This document shows, in pieces, positions 35,893 through 44,622 of a DNA stretch of 64,000 nt (the stretch's first letter is position 1; each line of letters starts with the position of its first letter). The stretch is taken from positions 3,084 to 67,083 of the forward strand of contig JBAYNV010000002.1 of the NCBI GenBank assembly GCA_041678685.1. Direction: 5' to 3'. The translations under genes were made by a program, and so were the position numbers. Source of the DNA: DUPQ01 sp041678685 (GTDB lineage: Bacteria; Bacillota; Clostridia; DUPQ01). The notes under the pieces were generated by a model. The model saw only the letters and a program-made list of their open reading frames with translations. It had not been told where the DNA came from and did no database searches.

Positions 35893-37218
35893 TTGAAGCA
35901 AAATATAGATATTGTGGACGAAAATTTAGCAGAAGCATCCAAAGAGAATGATGCAGTTGAAATGGAAGAGGTTATAACAGAAAAAAAGCCTAACCGTTTT
36001 TTTGTGTTTCTTGATAAAATATGGAAACCCCGTTCACCAAGAAAACGGAGTGTTAAAAAAATAGTCATATATAAGCCCAAGTCACAATTCAGGAAATTCG
36101 TTACTCTGATTTCATGGATTCTATTCCTGTTCACATTAGGTTTTGTGTTTTATAAAGGTTACAATTTCACAAATACGCTCGTGACTGAGATAAGCAGATT
36201 TGATGCTAAGGCTGCCATAGGCACGATAGATGAGGAAAACGAAAAAAACATATATATACCTTCGAATTCCACAACAAAGCAGATAGCAAAAGTACTGATG
36301 GATGAGGGCATCATCGTTAATGATACATATTTTTGGATATACTCTATGTTTATGGGGAATGAAGGAAATTATAAATCCGGAAATCACGTCATCGATGCAT
36401 CAGTGACATATGATGATGGCGAGATCGACCTTATAACCGCAGAGGGTTATGAAATGCTTATATATATACTTTCACAGAACGGTGTGCCTAATCCTACAGT
36501 GAAACTATTCTTTACCGAAGGTCTTACAATTGGGCAGACTGTCAAGATATTCACTGATAAAGGTATAGCTGATGAAGATGAATTCCTCAATGTCTGCAAT
36601 ACATATGATTTTGATTATGACTTTATAGATCTTATACCAAAAGATACAAGAAGGACGAACAGGCTTGACGGTTATCTCTTCCCAGATACATATATATTTG
36701 ATACAACAGTGGATGAGAGCATTAATATAGAAAAGATGCTGGATAACTTTGACAGTAAATTCAATGAAACATACAGAGCAAAAGCAGCTGAACTTGGGTA
36801 CACGATAGACGAAATACTGATCATCGCTTCATTACTGGAAAAAGAAGCAGCGACTATGGATGAAAGAGCCATGATCGCAGGGGTCATATACAACAGGTTG
36901 AAATCCAAAGATGAAAGCCTTCAGTATCTGCAGATCGATGCAACGATCCAATATATATATATCAATGAAACCGGCGCGGTAAAAGAAAAGCTTACAAATG
37001 AAGACCATAAGATACTGAACAGTTATAATACATATATGTATGCGGGGCTTACTCCCGGTCCGATATGCAATCCGTCATTATCCAGTATCGCTGCAGCGCT
37101 TTATCCCGAAGTACACAACTATTATTATTATGTAGCAAAGAATGATGGCACTGACGCTCATGCATATGCTACGACGCTTGCTCAACATAATTACAACGTT
37201 TCGATATACTCGAAATAA
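35893..37218 (+). CDS. mltG: endolytic murein transglycosylase MltG
   Basis: Cuts nascent peptidoglycan glycan strands at the outer membrane face, ending strand elongation. 441 aa. Cytoplasmic N-terminus of ~75 residues, one transmembrane helix (about 77-97), a LysM-like region with STTKQIAKVLMDEGI, then the YceG domain: GYLFPDTYIF, ASLLEKEAAT with the catalytic Glu, and the motif YAGLTPGPICNPS. TTG start with TGGAG 6 nt upstream. It is followed by trmR and trhP exactly as in the yrrL-yrrM-yrrN/O cluster of Bacillus. Confidence 0.94.
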   Translation: MKQNIDIVDENLAEASKENDAVEMEEVITEKKPNRFFVFLDKIWKPRSPRKRSVKKIVIYKPKSQFRKFVTLISWILFLFTLGFVFYKGYNFTNTLVTEISRFDAKAAIGTIDEENEKNIYIPSNSTTKQIAKVLMDEGIIVNDTYFWIYSMFMGNEGNYKSGNHVIDASVTYDDGEIDLITAEGYEMLIYILSQNGVPNPTVKLFFTEGLTIGQTVKIFTDKGIADEDEFLNVCNTYDFDYDFIDLIPKDTRRTNRLDGYLFPDTYIFDTTVDESINIEKMLDNFDSKFNETYRAKAAELGYTIDEILIIASLLEKEAATMDERAMIAGVIYNRLKSKDESLQYLQIDATIQYIYINETGAVKEKLTNEDHKILNSYNTYMYAGLTPGPICNPSLSSIAAALYPEVHNYYYYVAKNDGTDAHAYATTLAQHNYNVSIYSK

Positions 37219-37222
37219 AACA

Positions 37223-37876
37223 ATGGTCAAAAGATTCAATATAGTCAACGCTTCCGTAGAAAAATACATCGAGGATACTCTTCATCCTTTGGAAGGGCAG
37301 TTGAAGGTACTTTACGATGAAGCTGTTTTAAAGTGCATACCTGTCGCAAAAATAGAGACTTTAAGAATGCTCGGAACCGTGATGTCCATAAAGAAACCAG
37401 GGAAAATATTAGAACTTGGATGTGCCATTGGTCTTTCCAGTATGTTCTTTGCAGGATATCTTAATGAAGGCGGCAGTATTGACACTGTAGAATGCGATCT
37501 TGACATGGCCGGGACAGCAAAAAGTAATATTATAAAATATGGGTACTCTGATAAGATCAACGTTGTATATGCCGAAGCATACGACTATCTGTCTAATGTA
37601 AATAAGAAATATGATATAATATTCATCGATGCAGCTAAGGGACAGTATGAAAGATATTTCGATCTCTGTTCAGAAATGCTCGATCGCGGCGGTATCATGA
37701 TCGCAGATAATGTTCTGTACAGAGGCATGGTAGCAAAAGGTGATAAAGTGCCTCACCGGCAAAAAACTCTTGTGGAGAGGCTGAGAAGCTTTCTGGACAG
37801 GATAACGAAAGATGAAAGGTTTGACACCGCGATCCTGTCGATCGGAGACGGATTATCGGTATCGGTAAGGAAATAA
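37223..37876 (+). CDS. trmR: O-methyltransferase, TrmR-like (tRNA 5-hydroxyuridine methyltransferase)
   Basis: SAM-dependent class I O-methyltransferase of the caffeoyl-CoA OMT family. 217 aa. SAM motif ILELGCAIGLSSMFF, acidic FIDAAKGQYERYF and metal site IADNVLY. In Bacillus the homologue YrrM (TrmR) methylates ho5U34 to mo5U34 in tRNA. Its partner TrhP is encoded next to it, as here, which supports the assignment. ATG 37223 starts 4 nt after mltG. A start at 37142 would overlap mltG by 77 nt and adds non-conserved residues. No strong Shine-Dalgarno, so translation probably couples to mltG. Confidence 0.85.
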   Translation: MVKRFNIVNASVEKYIEDTLHPLEGQLKVLYDEAVLKCIPVAKIETLRMLGTVMSIKKPGKILELGCAIGLSSMFFAGYLNEGGSIDTVECDLDMAGTAKSNIIKYGYSDKINVVYAEAYDYLSNVNKKYDIIFIDAAKGQYERYFDLCSEMLDRGGIMIADNVLYRGMVAKGDKVPHRQKTLVERLRSFLDRITKDERFDTAILSIGDGLSVSVRK

Positions 37877-39123
37877 TGAAACCCGAATTGCTGGCTCCCG
37901 CTGGAAACAGGGAAAAAATGAAGGTTGCCTTTGAATATGGCGCAGATGCCGTTTATCTGGGGCTGACCAGATTCAGTTTACGAGATAAATCAGAGAATTT
38001 CAGTCCCGAAGAATTATTCGAGGCTGTCGTATATTCGCATGGAATAAATAAAAAAGTATATGTTACAGTGAATATAATTCCAAAGAATAAGGATCTTGAT
38101 GATATAAAAGTACTGTTGCAGCAGATAAATGAAGCAAAACCGGACGGTATAATAATAGCGGATCCGGGTGTTATAGCATATGCAAAGAAATATGCCAAAG
38201 GCATAGATATACATGTAAGCACGCAGGCAAACATAATCAACAGGGAAAGCGCAAAATTATTCTGCAGGCTGGGTGCAAAAAGGCTGATACTCGGCAGGGA
38301 ACTTACTTTGAACGATGTCAGGGAAATCAAAAAGGCCATTGGTAAAGAACATGAGATCGAAATATTCGTTCACGGAGCCATGTGTGTCTCATATTCGGGG
38401 AGATGCCTTTTGAGTGCATACATGACAGGCAGGGATTCAAACCAGGGAGACTGCGCACAGCCATGCAGATGGAATTATTCATTGATGGAGGAGAAGAGAC
38501 CCGGGCAGTATTATCCTGTATATGAAGACGAAAACGGATCATATATATTGAATTCGAAAGATCTCTGCATGATAGAATACATAAAGGAACTTATCGAATG
38601 CGGTTCCGACAGTTTTAAGATAGAAGGGCGCATGAAAAGTTCTTTTTACGTTGCGTGCGTTGTAAAAGGCTACAGGATGGCGCTGGATGGCTTTTTCCTT
38701 GACCCTGGGATATACGAGGCCAATAAGGATGAATATCTTAGGATCGTAAGCATGGCGAGTCACCGGGACTATACTACTGCATATAACCTGGGTGATGAGG
38801 ATCATATCAGAAAAACAAAAGATTCAATGATATACAGTACATCAAGTTATGTCAGGACCCATTCCTATGTCGGGATCGTTATCGATTATGACCCGGTTCA
38901 TTCACTTGCCAAGATCAGGGAAATGAATCCGTTATTTGAAGGCGATGAGATACAGATGTTGGTACCCGGTGAAAGCAACTTCAGGCAGAAAGCGCATACG
39001 ATGTCTGATGAAAATAACGAATCAATAAAAGCAGCAAACCATCCGGAAATGATATATTATATGAAAATGGACAGACCCGTAAGAAAAGACACAATAATTA
39101 TTACTGAGGTGAAGAATGGATAA
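37876..39123 (+). CDS. U32-family protein TrhP-like (prephenate-dependent tRNA uridine hydroxylation)
   Basis: Formerly called a U32 peptidase. In E. coli and Bacillus these proteins (TrhP) hydroxylate U34 of tRNA with prephenate. 415 aa. N-terminal ELLAPAGNREKMKVAFEYGADAVYLG. The U32 signature EIFVHGAMCVSYSGRC and QPCRW (about 157-193) carry Cys residues that probably hold a [4Fe-4S] cluster. It starts 1 nt inside the trmR stop. Both genes together would make mo5U. It is one full-length gene here where Bacillus has two. Confidence 0.87.
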   Translation: MKPELLAPAGNREKMKVAFEYGADAVYLGLTRFSLRDKSENFSPEELFEAVVYSHGINKKVYVTVNIIPKNKDLDDIKVLLQQINEAKPDGIIIADPGVIAYAKKYAKGIDIHVSTQANIINRESAKLFCRLGAKRLILGRELTLNDVREIKKAIGKEHEIEIFVHGAMCVSYSGRCLLSAYMTGRDSNQGDCAQPCRWNYSLMEEKRPGQYYPVYEDENGSYILNSKDLCMIEYIKELIECGSDSFKIEGRMKSSFYVACVVKGYRMALDGFFLDPGIYEANKDEYLRIVSMASHRDYTTAYNLGDEDHIRKTKDSMIYSTSSYVRTHSYVGIVIDYDPVHSLAKIREMNPLFEGDEIQMLVPGESNFRQKAHTMSDENNESIKAANHPEMIYYMKMDRPVRKDTIIITEVKNG

Positions 39124-40363
39124 AAAGATAGGTTTTATCGGAGCCGGGAATATGGGAAGCTCCCTTATAAAAGGTTTTAAAAAGAGCGGTTCAGTCATAT
39201 ATATAACCGACAAGGATATAACCAAGGTGGAAAATCTTCTTGACAAGAAAACGAAAATACTGGCTACTGTTCATGATGTTATAAAAAAGTCAGATACGGT
39301 GATCATCTGTGTAAAACCAAACCAGATGGATGATCTGCTGACGGATATCAGCAGTTTTGATATCGATCTTGCTGATAAACTGTTCATATCGATAGCTGCA
39401 GGAAGGAAGATCGCATCATATGAAAAAATACTAAAAGGTATAAGATGCATCCGTGTAATGCCAAATATGCCGGCATCCATTTCATTGGGTATGACATCTC
39501 TGTGTAAAGGAAGTTATGCTTCCGATGCTGATATGGAGCATGCAGAGGAGCTTTTCGGTTTTATTGGCAAAACGGTGGTAGTTGAAGATGAGAGCCTTAT
39601 GAACATCACGACTGCAGTCGCAGGTTCAGGACCTGCATTTGTTTTCATGTTCATAAAAGCGCTGCAGGACACTGCCATGAACAATGGTATATCAGCTGAT
39701 GATGCAAGGATGATGGCATGCCAGACGGTGATAGGTTCAGCATCATATGTGCTGGAAGATGGAAGGAACATCGATGACCTTATAAAATCCATCTGTTCGC
39801 CTAATGGTACGACGATCGAAGGTGTTAACAGACTTAACGGGAAAGACTTTATGAATATAGTAAAAGAAGCGGTCGAAGTAACGAAAAACAGATGTATAGA
39901 AATGAGCGGTGATATAAAAAGATCCGAAATAGTAGAGATATATACTGATGGCGCATGTCAGAATAATCCCGGTCCCGGAGGTTACGGAGCAATATTGATA
40001 TATAACGGAACGGAAAAGGAAATATCCGGATATAAGGCAGAGACTACCAATAACGAAATGGAACTTACCGCTGCAGTAGAAGCTTTGAAGCTTCTAAAGA
40101 AAACCTGCGAAGTAGTGCTTTATTCGGATTCGTCATATCTTATAAATGCGTTCAACCAAAAGTGGGTCGATAGCTGGAGATCAAACGGATGGGTAAGGGA
40201 CAAAAACGGTGAAGTCAAGAATCTGGAGTTATGGAAAACACTCGATGCATACAACAATACACACAGGATGACATGGGTGAAGGTAAAAGGACACAGCGAC
40301 AATAAATACAATAACAGATGTGATAAGCTTGCCAGGGATGCGATAAAGAATAAAGGTATCTGA
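39116..40363 (+). CDS. fusion of pyrroline-5-carboxylate reductase (ProC) and ribonuclease HI
   Basis: 415 aa in one uninterrupted frame. Residues 1-264 form a complete ProC: IGFIGAGNMGSSLIKG NAD(P) site, VKPNQ, MPNMPASI, AVAGSGPAFVFMF and the proline-site SPNGTTIEGV. Residues 270-415 form a complete RNase HI with Asp278, Glu316, Asp338, His393 and Asp403 all intact in IYTDGACQNNPGPGGYG, NNEMEL, YSDSSY, VKGHSD and NNRCDKLA. The parts should reduce P5C to proline and hydrolyse RNA in RNA-DNA hybrids. The ~6-residue linker is short. An internal ATG at 39902 could also start a separate 153-aa RNase HI. The gene overlaps the TrhP gene by 8 nt with GAGGTG upstream. The two activities have no known link. 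Confidence 0.9.
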   Translation: MDKKIGFIGAGNMGSSLIKGFKKSGSVIYITDKDITKVENLLDKKTKILATVHDVIKKSDTVIICVKPNQMDDLLTDISSFDIDLADKLFISIAAGRKIASYEKILKGIRCIRVMPNMPASISLGMTSLCKGSYASDADMEHAEELFGFIGKTVVVEDESLMNITTAVAGSGPAFVFMFIKALQDTAMNNGISADDARMMACQTVIGSASYVLEDGRNIDDLIKSICSPNGTTIEGVNRLNGKDFMNIVKEAVEVTKNRCIEMSGDIKRSEIVEIYTDGACQNNPGPGGYGAILIYNGTEKEISGYKAETTNNEMELTAAVEALKLLKKTCEVVLYSDSSYLINAFNQKWVDSWRSNGWVRDKNGEVKNLELWKTLDAYNNTHRMTWVKVKGHSDNKYNNRCDKLARDAIKNKGI

Positions 40364-42324
40364 TGACAAAAAAAAGTATTGAGATCATAAGCACGCCTGA
40401 ATCTATATTTCTTGCTTCTCTGTTTAAAAGACTGTTTTTCGCAAAGTCAAAAAACAGGATGAGAACGCCTTCAAAGAACAAGATCGCAAGGTTCTCCTCT
40501 GACATTTACCACATGTATAAACAAAGGATCACTGTTAATAATGCTGAAATGTATATAAGAAGAGCAAGACTCATGCTGAAAAATGTAATGCCATTTTTCA
40601 GTGAAACCTCCTGCACTGAAGAGATGCTTGATGAGATACTAAAAAAAATGGCATGCACTGAATTATATATGTATGAGATATATAAAACAGGGCAATATGT
40701 ATATCCTGATGTTTTTGATATGTTTGAAGATGAGAAAACTGCAGCCAAACTGGTGAACAACACAGTTCTTGATCTATATAGAACCGTTTTTCTTAGAAGG
40801 ATAGCGAAAGAACAGATAGAGAAACTGATACCTGACAATCCGAAAGATGAATATCCCGAAACAAGGAAAATGAAAAGACAGTTTATTATTCATATCGGTC
40901 TGACTAATACCGGGAAGACTTACAGCGCGCTTGAGGCATTAAAAGCAGCAAAAAAAGGCGCATATCTTTCACCTTTAAGATTACTTGCTCTGGAGGTGCA
41001 GGAACGCCTTATAGATGATAATGTACCATGCAGTATGCTCACAGGAGAGGAAGAAGATATAATCGAAGGGGCTGATCACATAGCATCAACAGTTGAGAAA
41101 GCAAATTACAGCGAGCATTATGATGTTGTTGTAATAGATGAATGCCAGCTTATACAGGATGAAGACAGGGGATGCTGGTGGACAAAGGCGATACTTGGAA
41201 TGAAAGGTGCCGAAATGCACTTATGCTGTGCGCCGGAAGCCAAAGACATACTTGTTACTATCGTAGAGGATTGTAAAGACAAGTATAAAATAGTTGAGCA
41301 CACAAGGAATACCGATCTCGTCTTTTCAAAAAAGCCATTCAGACTCGAGAAAGCGGAAAGAGGCGATGCTCTTGTTGTTTTTTCCAGAAAGAGCGTTTTA
41401 CGGGTCGCAGATGAGCTTTACAGATCCGGAAAGAAAGCAAGCATGATCTATGGTGCATTGCCATATAAAACAAGAAAAGAACAGTTGAAAATGTTTCTTG
41501 AAGGTAAAACCGATGTTGTCGTTGCGACAGATGCAATAGGTATGGGTCTTAATCTGCCTATAAGAAGGATAGTATTTCTGGAAACCGAGAAATATGATGG
41601 AACACAGACAAGGATGCTGGTACCATGGGAAGTGAAACAGATCGCAGGCAGGGCAGGCAGACAGGGAATGTACGAAAAAGGATATGTGTCAACAGTAAGC
41701 GATCCTGAAATCATACAGCAGAGCCTTGATACTCCAAATAGTAGAATCGAATATGCGTATCTTGGATTTTCGGATGTTTTGCTGGATATAGACTGTGACA
41801 TCGTAGATGCTTTGAAAATATGGAAGTCTATGCCAACAGGCAGCTTTTATGTGAAACAGGATGTGACAAGGACAATAAATCTATGCGAGCTTGTAAAAAA
41901 GATACACGATTCATTTACGAAAAAAGAAATGCTTCGGCTGTCTTCCATACCATTTGACGAGGGAAACGAAACGGTACTGGAGCTTTTCAAGGATTACACG
42001 CTGTTATATTCATATAAGGAGGAAATATTTAAACCGTCTCTTAAGGGTTATAGCCTCATCGCTCTTGAGGACTACTATAAGTGTCTTGACCTGTATTATT
42101 CATTTGCAAAGAATATGGGATATAAACCAGATTTCGTATGGCTTAAAGACAAGAAGCTGGAGATCGCAGACAGGATAAACAGGGAGCTTATGGACCATTC
42201 ATCATTAAAAAGAGTAAAATGCAGCATATGCGGCAGGCCTTTGAATAAATATGACAGGAACGGGATATGCAGGATCTGTGAAAATGATAATAATCTTATT
42301 GAATTAGCGGTGAATAAAAACTAA
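40363..42324 (+). CDS. Suv3-like DExH RNA helicase with C-terminal zinc finger
   Basis: 653 aa superfamily 2 helicase of the SUV3 type, best known from mitochondria and alphaproteobacteria. An N-terminal helical ~180 residues is followed by RecA-like domain 1 with GLTNTGKT (about 181-188) and DECQ (about 259-262). RecA-like domain 2 has DAIGMGLNLP and QIAGRAGRQG (about 426). The C-terminus holds a CxxC...CxxC zinc ribbon: CSICGR and CRICEN near residues 620-637. Expected to unwind RNA with ATP, perhaps with a 3'-5' exonuclease. It starts 1 nt inside the stop of the ProC-RNase HI gene, so it is co-translated with an enzyme that removes RNA from hybrids. Confidence 0.9.
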   Translation: MTKKSIEIISTPESIFLASLFKRLFFAKSKNRMRTPSKNKIARFSSDIYHMYKQRITVNNAEMYIRRARLMLKNVMPFFSETSCTEEMLDEILKKMACTELYMYEIYKTGQYVYPDVFDMFEDEKTAAKLVNNTVLDLYRTVFLRRIAKEQIEKLIPDNPKDEYPETRKMKRQFIIHIGLTNTGKTYSALEALKAAKKGAYLSPLRLLALEVQERLIDDNVPCSMLTGEEEDIIEGADHIASTVEKANYSEHYDVVVIDECQLIQDEDRGCWWTKAILGMKGAEMHLCCAPEAKDILVTIVEDCKDKYKIVEHTRNTDLVFSKKPFRLEKAERGDALVVFSRKSVLRVADELYRSGKKASMIYGALPYKTRKEQLKMFLEGKTDVVVATDAIGMGLNLPIRRIVFLETEKYDGTQTRMLVPWEVKQIAGRAGRQGMYEKGYVSTVSDPEIIQQSLDTPNSRIEYAYLGFSDVLLDIDCDIVDALKIWKSMPTGSFYVKQDVTRTINLCELVKKIHDSFTKKEMLRLSSIPFDEGNETVLELFKDYTLLYSYKEEIFKPSLKGYSLIALEDYYKCLDLYYSFAKNMGYKPDFVWLKDKKLEIADRINRELMDHSSLKRVKCSICGRPLNKYDRNGICRICENDNNLIELAVNKN

Positions 42325-42327
42325 TAT
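42299..42327 (+). promoter_or_regulatory. possible promoter of the ThuA-family gene
   Basis: -35 TTGAAT (42299-42304), 17 bp, -10 TAATAT (42322-42327). It overlaps the end of the helicase gene and matches both consensus boxes only moderately. Confidence 0.4.
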
Positions 42328-42379
42328 ATAGGTGTATCATGTGTGTGAAAAAATATATGGGTAATAGGAGTTTCATATT

Positions 42380-43039
42380 ATGAAAAGAGCACTGATCATG
42401 TGGGGCGGCTGGAAAGGCCATGAACCTGAACAGGTAGGTATCATTTTTGAGAATGTGTTGGAAAAAGAAGGATTTGAAGTTACGAGGACCGATACGCAGG
42501 ATGTTTTAGGAGATCTTTCGGCACTGAAAGAATTTGATCTTTTCATTCCTCTTTGGACCATGGGTGAGATCGCAAACGATTATGTCAATAATGTCAGCGA
42601 AGCTTTAGGTGAATTCGGAGTCGGAATGGCGGGTTGCCACGGCGGGATGTGCGATTCATTCAGGCAGAGCACGAAATGGCAGTTTATAACCGGATCGCAG
42701 TGGGTCGACCATCCGGGTAATGACGGAACAGAATATATGGTAAATATCAAAAAAACATCTGATTCAGAGATCATTAAAGGGATAGATGATTTTAAGGTGA
42801 CATCGGAGCAGTATTACATACATGTCGATCCTGCAGTAAATGTACTGGCTACAACAAGATTCCCTCTAAAACCCGGTTATTATACGGCAAACGGAGCAGT
42901 TGATGTTCCGGTAGTCTATACGAAGAGATGGGGAAAAGCCAAAATTTTCTATAACAGCCTTGGACATGTTGCAAATGTGTTTGATATACCTGAAGCTTTG
43001 GAATTAATGCGCCGGGGATTTTTATGGGCGGCAAGATAA
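42380..43039 (+). CDS. ThuA-domain protein (trehalose-utilisation family)
   Basis: 219 aa with the class I glutamine-amidotransferase-like ThuA fold: MWGGWKGHEP at the N-terminus, FIPLWTMGEI, GMAGCHGGMCDSFR with the family Cys/His, and HVANVFDIPEAL. In rhizobia ThuA acts with ThuB, an NAD-dependent dehydrogenase, in keto-sugar or trehalose catabolism. Here the next gene is a Gfo/Idh/MocA oxidoreductase, the same pairing. The start has AGGAG and lies 55 nt after the helicase gene. Substrate unknown. Confidence 0.88.
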   Translation: MKRALIMWGGWKGHEPEQVGIIFENVLEKEGFEVTRTDTQDVLGDLSALKEFDLFIPLWTMGEIANDYVNNVSEALGEFGVGMAGCHGGMCDSFRQSTKWQFITGSQWVDHPGNDGTEYMVNIKKTSDSEIIKGIDDFKVTSEQYYIHVDPAVNVLATTRFPLKPGYYTANGAVDVPVVYTKRWGKAKIFYNSLGHVANVFDIPEALELMRRGFLWAAR

Positions 43040-43050
43040 GGAGAGCATAA

Positions 43051-44154
43051 ATGAAAAAGGTAAATTTGGGAATAGTGGGATGCGGATGTATAAGCGGTAT
43101 ATATTTTAAGAACCTTACTACTGTGTTTAATGACATAATCAACGTATATGCATGTGCTGACCTGATTAAGGAAAGAGTCGAAAAAGCAGCACAGGAATAT
43201 AATGTGCCTCATATAATGACTTTTGAAGAGATGCTTATATGCGAAGATATTGAATTGATCCTGTGCATCACACAGCCATGCTTCCATTATGATATCTGTA
43301 AAAGGGCTTTACTTGCCGGCAAGAATGTTTATACTGAAAAACCATTAAGTCTTGAATTCGGTCAGGGTAAAGAGCTTATGGATATAGCAAAAGAGAAGGG
43401 TCTGCTTCTTGGAGGCGCTCCGGATACCTTCATGGGAGCCGGGATACAGACATGCAGGAAGCTCATAGATGACGGATATATAGGTGATATAGTCGGAGCT
43501 ACAGCCTTCATGATGAGCAAAGGCCATGAAAGCTGGCATCCGGATCCTGAGTTCTATTACAAAGCAGGCGGAGGGCCGATGTTCGATATGGGACCGTATT
43601 ACATAACGGCTCTCATAAATCTGATGGGATCAGTAAAAATCGTAGCAGGCATGAACAACACTGCATTCGAAGAAAGAACGATCACAAGCCAGCCTCATTA
43701 TATGGAGAAGATTAGAGTTGAGACGCCAACCCATGTATCGGCAATGTTATGTTTCACAAGCGGAGCGACCGCAAGCATCATAACAACATTTGACTGTAAA
43801 AAGAGCGATCTGCCTCTGATAGAGATATATGGAACAAAGGGAAGCATCAAAGTTCCTGATCCGAACTGCTTTGGAGGACCCGTCATGTTAGCGACATCCG
43901 ATGGAACAGGGTATAAGGAAGTACCGCTCACTCATATTTATAATGAGAACAGCAGAGGGCTGGGGCTTGCTGATATGGCTTTAAGCATACGTACCAAGGA
44001 TGCACCAAGAGCGGGTTGTCAGCAGAACGGCCATGTACTGGAAATAATGGATGCGGTTTTCAGGAGTTTTAAAACCGGCAGATATTATAAAATGACAACA
44101 AAATACAGAAGAATGAAGCCTATGAGCCGTGATATCATAAAGGGACAGATCTGA
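43051..44154 (+). CDS. Gfo/Idh/MocA-family oxidoreductase
   Basis: NAD(P)-dependent sugar oxidoreductase. 367 aa. Rossmann motif GIVGCGCISG near the start, EKPLSLEFGQG with the catalytic Lys, and the AGGGPMFDMGPYYI region of the C-terminal beta sheet. It is encoded 11 nt after the ThuA gene with GGAGAG upstream, so both form a two-gene unit for oxidation of a sugar or polyol. The substrate cannot be read from the sequence. Confidence 0.9.
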   Translation: MKKVNLGIVGCGCISGIYFKNLTTVFNDIINVYACADLIKERVEKAAQEYNVPHIMTFEEMLICEDIELILCITQPCFHYDICKRALLAGKNVYTEKPLSLEFGQGKELMDIAKEKGLLLGGAPDTFMGAGIQTCRKLIDDGYIGDIVGATAFMMSKGHESWHPDPEFYYKAGGGPMFDMGPYYITALINLMGSVKIVAGMNNTAFEERTITSQPHYMEKIRVETPTHVSAMLCFTSGATASIITTFDCKKSDLPLIEIYGTKGSIKVPDPNCFGGPVMLATSDGTGYKEVPLTHIYNENSRGLGLADMALSIRTKDAPRAGCQQNGHVLEIMDAVFRSFKTGRYYKMTTKYRRMKPMSRDIIKGQI

Positions 44155-44170
44155 CGGTAAAAAAATATGC

Positions 44171-44199
44171 TTGATATGGTAGATTTTCTGTGTTATATT
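44171..44199 (+). promoter_or_regulatory. secG promoter
   Basis: -35 TTGATA (44171-44176), 17 bp, -10 TATATT (44194-44199) with TGT extension. The start codon is 30 nt downstream. Confidence 0.8.
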
Positions 44200-44228
44200 A
44201 GTAAGGCTTGAAATTTGGGAGGTAACGA

Positions 44229-44474
44229 ATGAGTGACACATTGAAGATAGTAGTTGGTATTGTACATATAATAGTATGTCTTGCAGTAATAGTAATGGTA
44301 CTGATGCAATCCGGTAAATCAGGCGGATTGTCCGGAAGCATAGCAGGCGGAGCGGAAACCTTCTTCGGGAAAACCAAAGGTAAAGCAATAGATCAGATCC
44401 TTGGCAAGTATACAGTATATATAGCAATATTCTTTGCAGTTACAGCTATACTCCTTTACCTTATATTAAAATGA
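44229..44474 (+). CDS. secG: preprotein translocase subunit SecG
   Basis: Small membrane subunit of the SecYEG channel. 81 aa with two transmembrane helices (about 6-26 and 58-79) and the conserved loop QSGKSGGLSGSIAGGAETFF. GGGAGG ribosome site. In many Firmicutes secG precedes rnr and smpB. Here it is monocistronic, closed by a terminator, and followed by ruvCAB. Confidence 0.96.
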   Translation: MSDTLKIVVGIVHIIVCLAVIVMVLMQSGKSGGLSGSIAGGAETFFGKTKGKAIDQILGKYTVYIAIFFAVTAILLYLILK

Positions 44475-44519
44475 TCGTCTGCTGAACGTTATATTTGATT
44501 TTCGATCCTAATTCACATG

Positions 44520-44542
44520 AAAAGACCATAACGGTCTTTTTT
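44520..44542 (+). terminator. intrinsic terminator after secG
   Basis: Perfect 8-bp stem AAAAGACC/GGTCTTTT with a 5-nt loop and a run of six T. Confidence 0.92.
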
Positions 44543-44550
44543 GATTTGCC

Positions 44551-44564
44551 TTAACGGATGTTCG
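44551..44564. promoter_or_regulatory. LexA-box candidate upstream of ruvC
   Basis: TTAACGGATGTTCG matches 11 of 14 positions of CGAACRNRYGTTYC, with AAC-N4-GTT intact and the R-N-R-Y core fulfilled. It lies just upstream of the ruvC promoter. ruv genes are SOS-controlled in other bacteria, so LexA regulation is plausible. Confidence 0.5.
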
Positions 44565-44593
44565 ATCAGTCTGTATGAAATGTGCAGATTACG

Positions 44594-44602
44594 TGATATA
44601 AT
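44594..44602 (+). promoter_or_regulatory. extended -10 promoter of ruvCAB
   Basis: TGATATAAT, perfect -10 with TGn extension, 21 nt before the ruvC start. The -35 region is poor. Confidence 0.65.
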
Positions 44603-44622
44603 CAGAAAATAAGGAGTATTCT

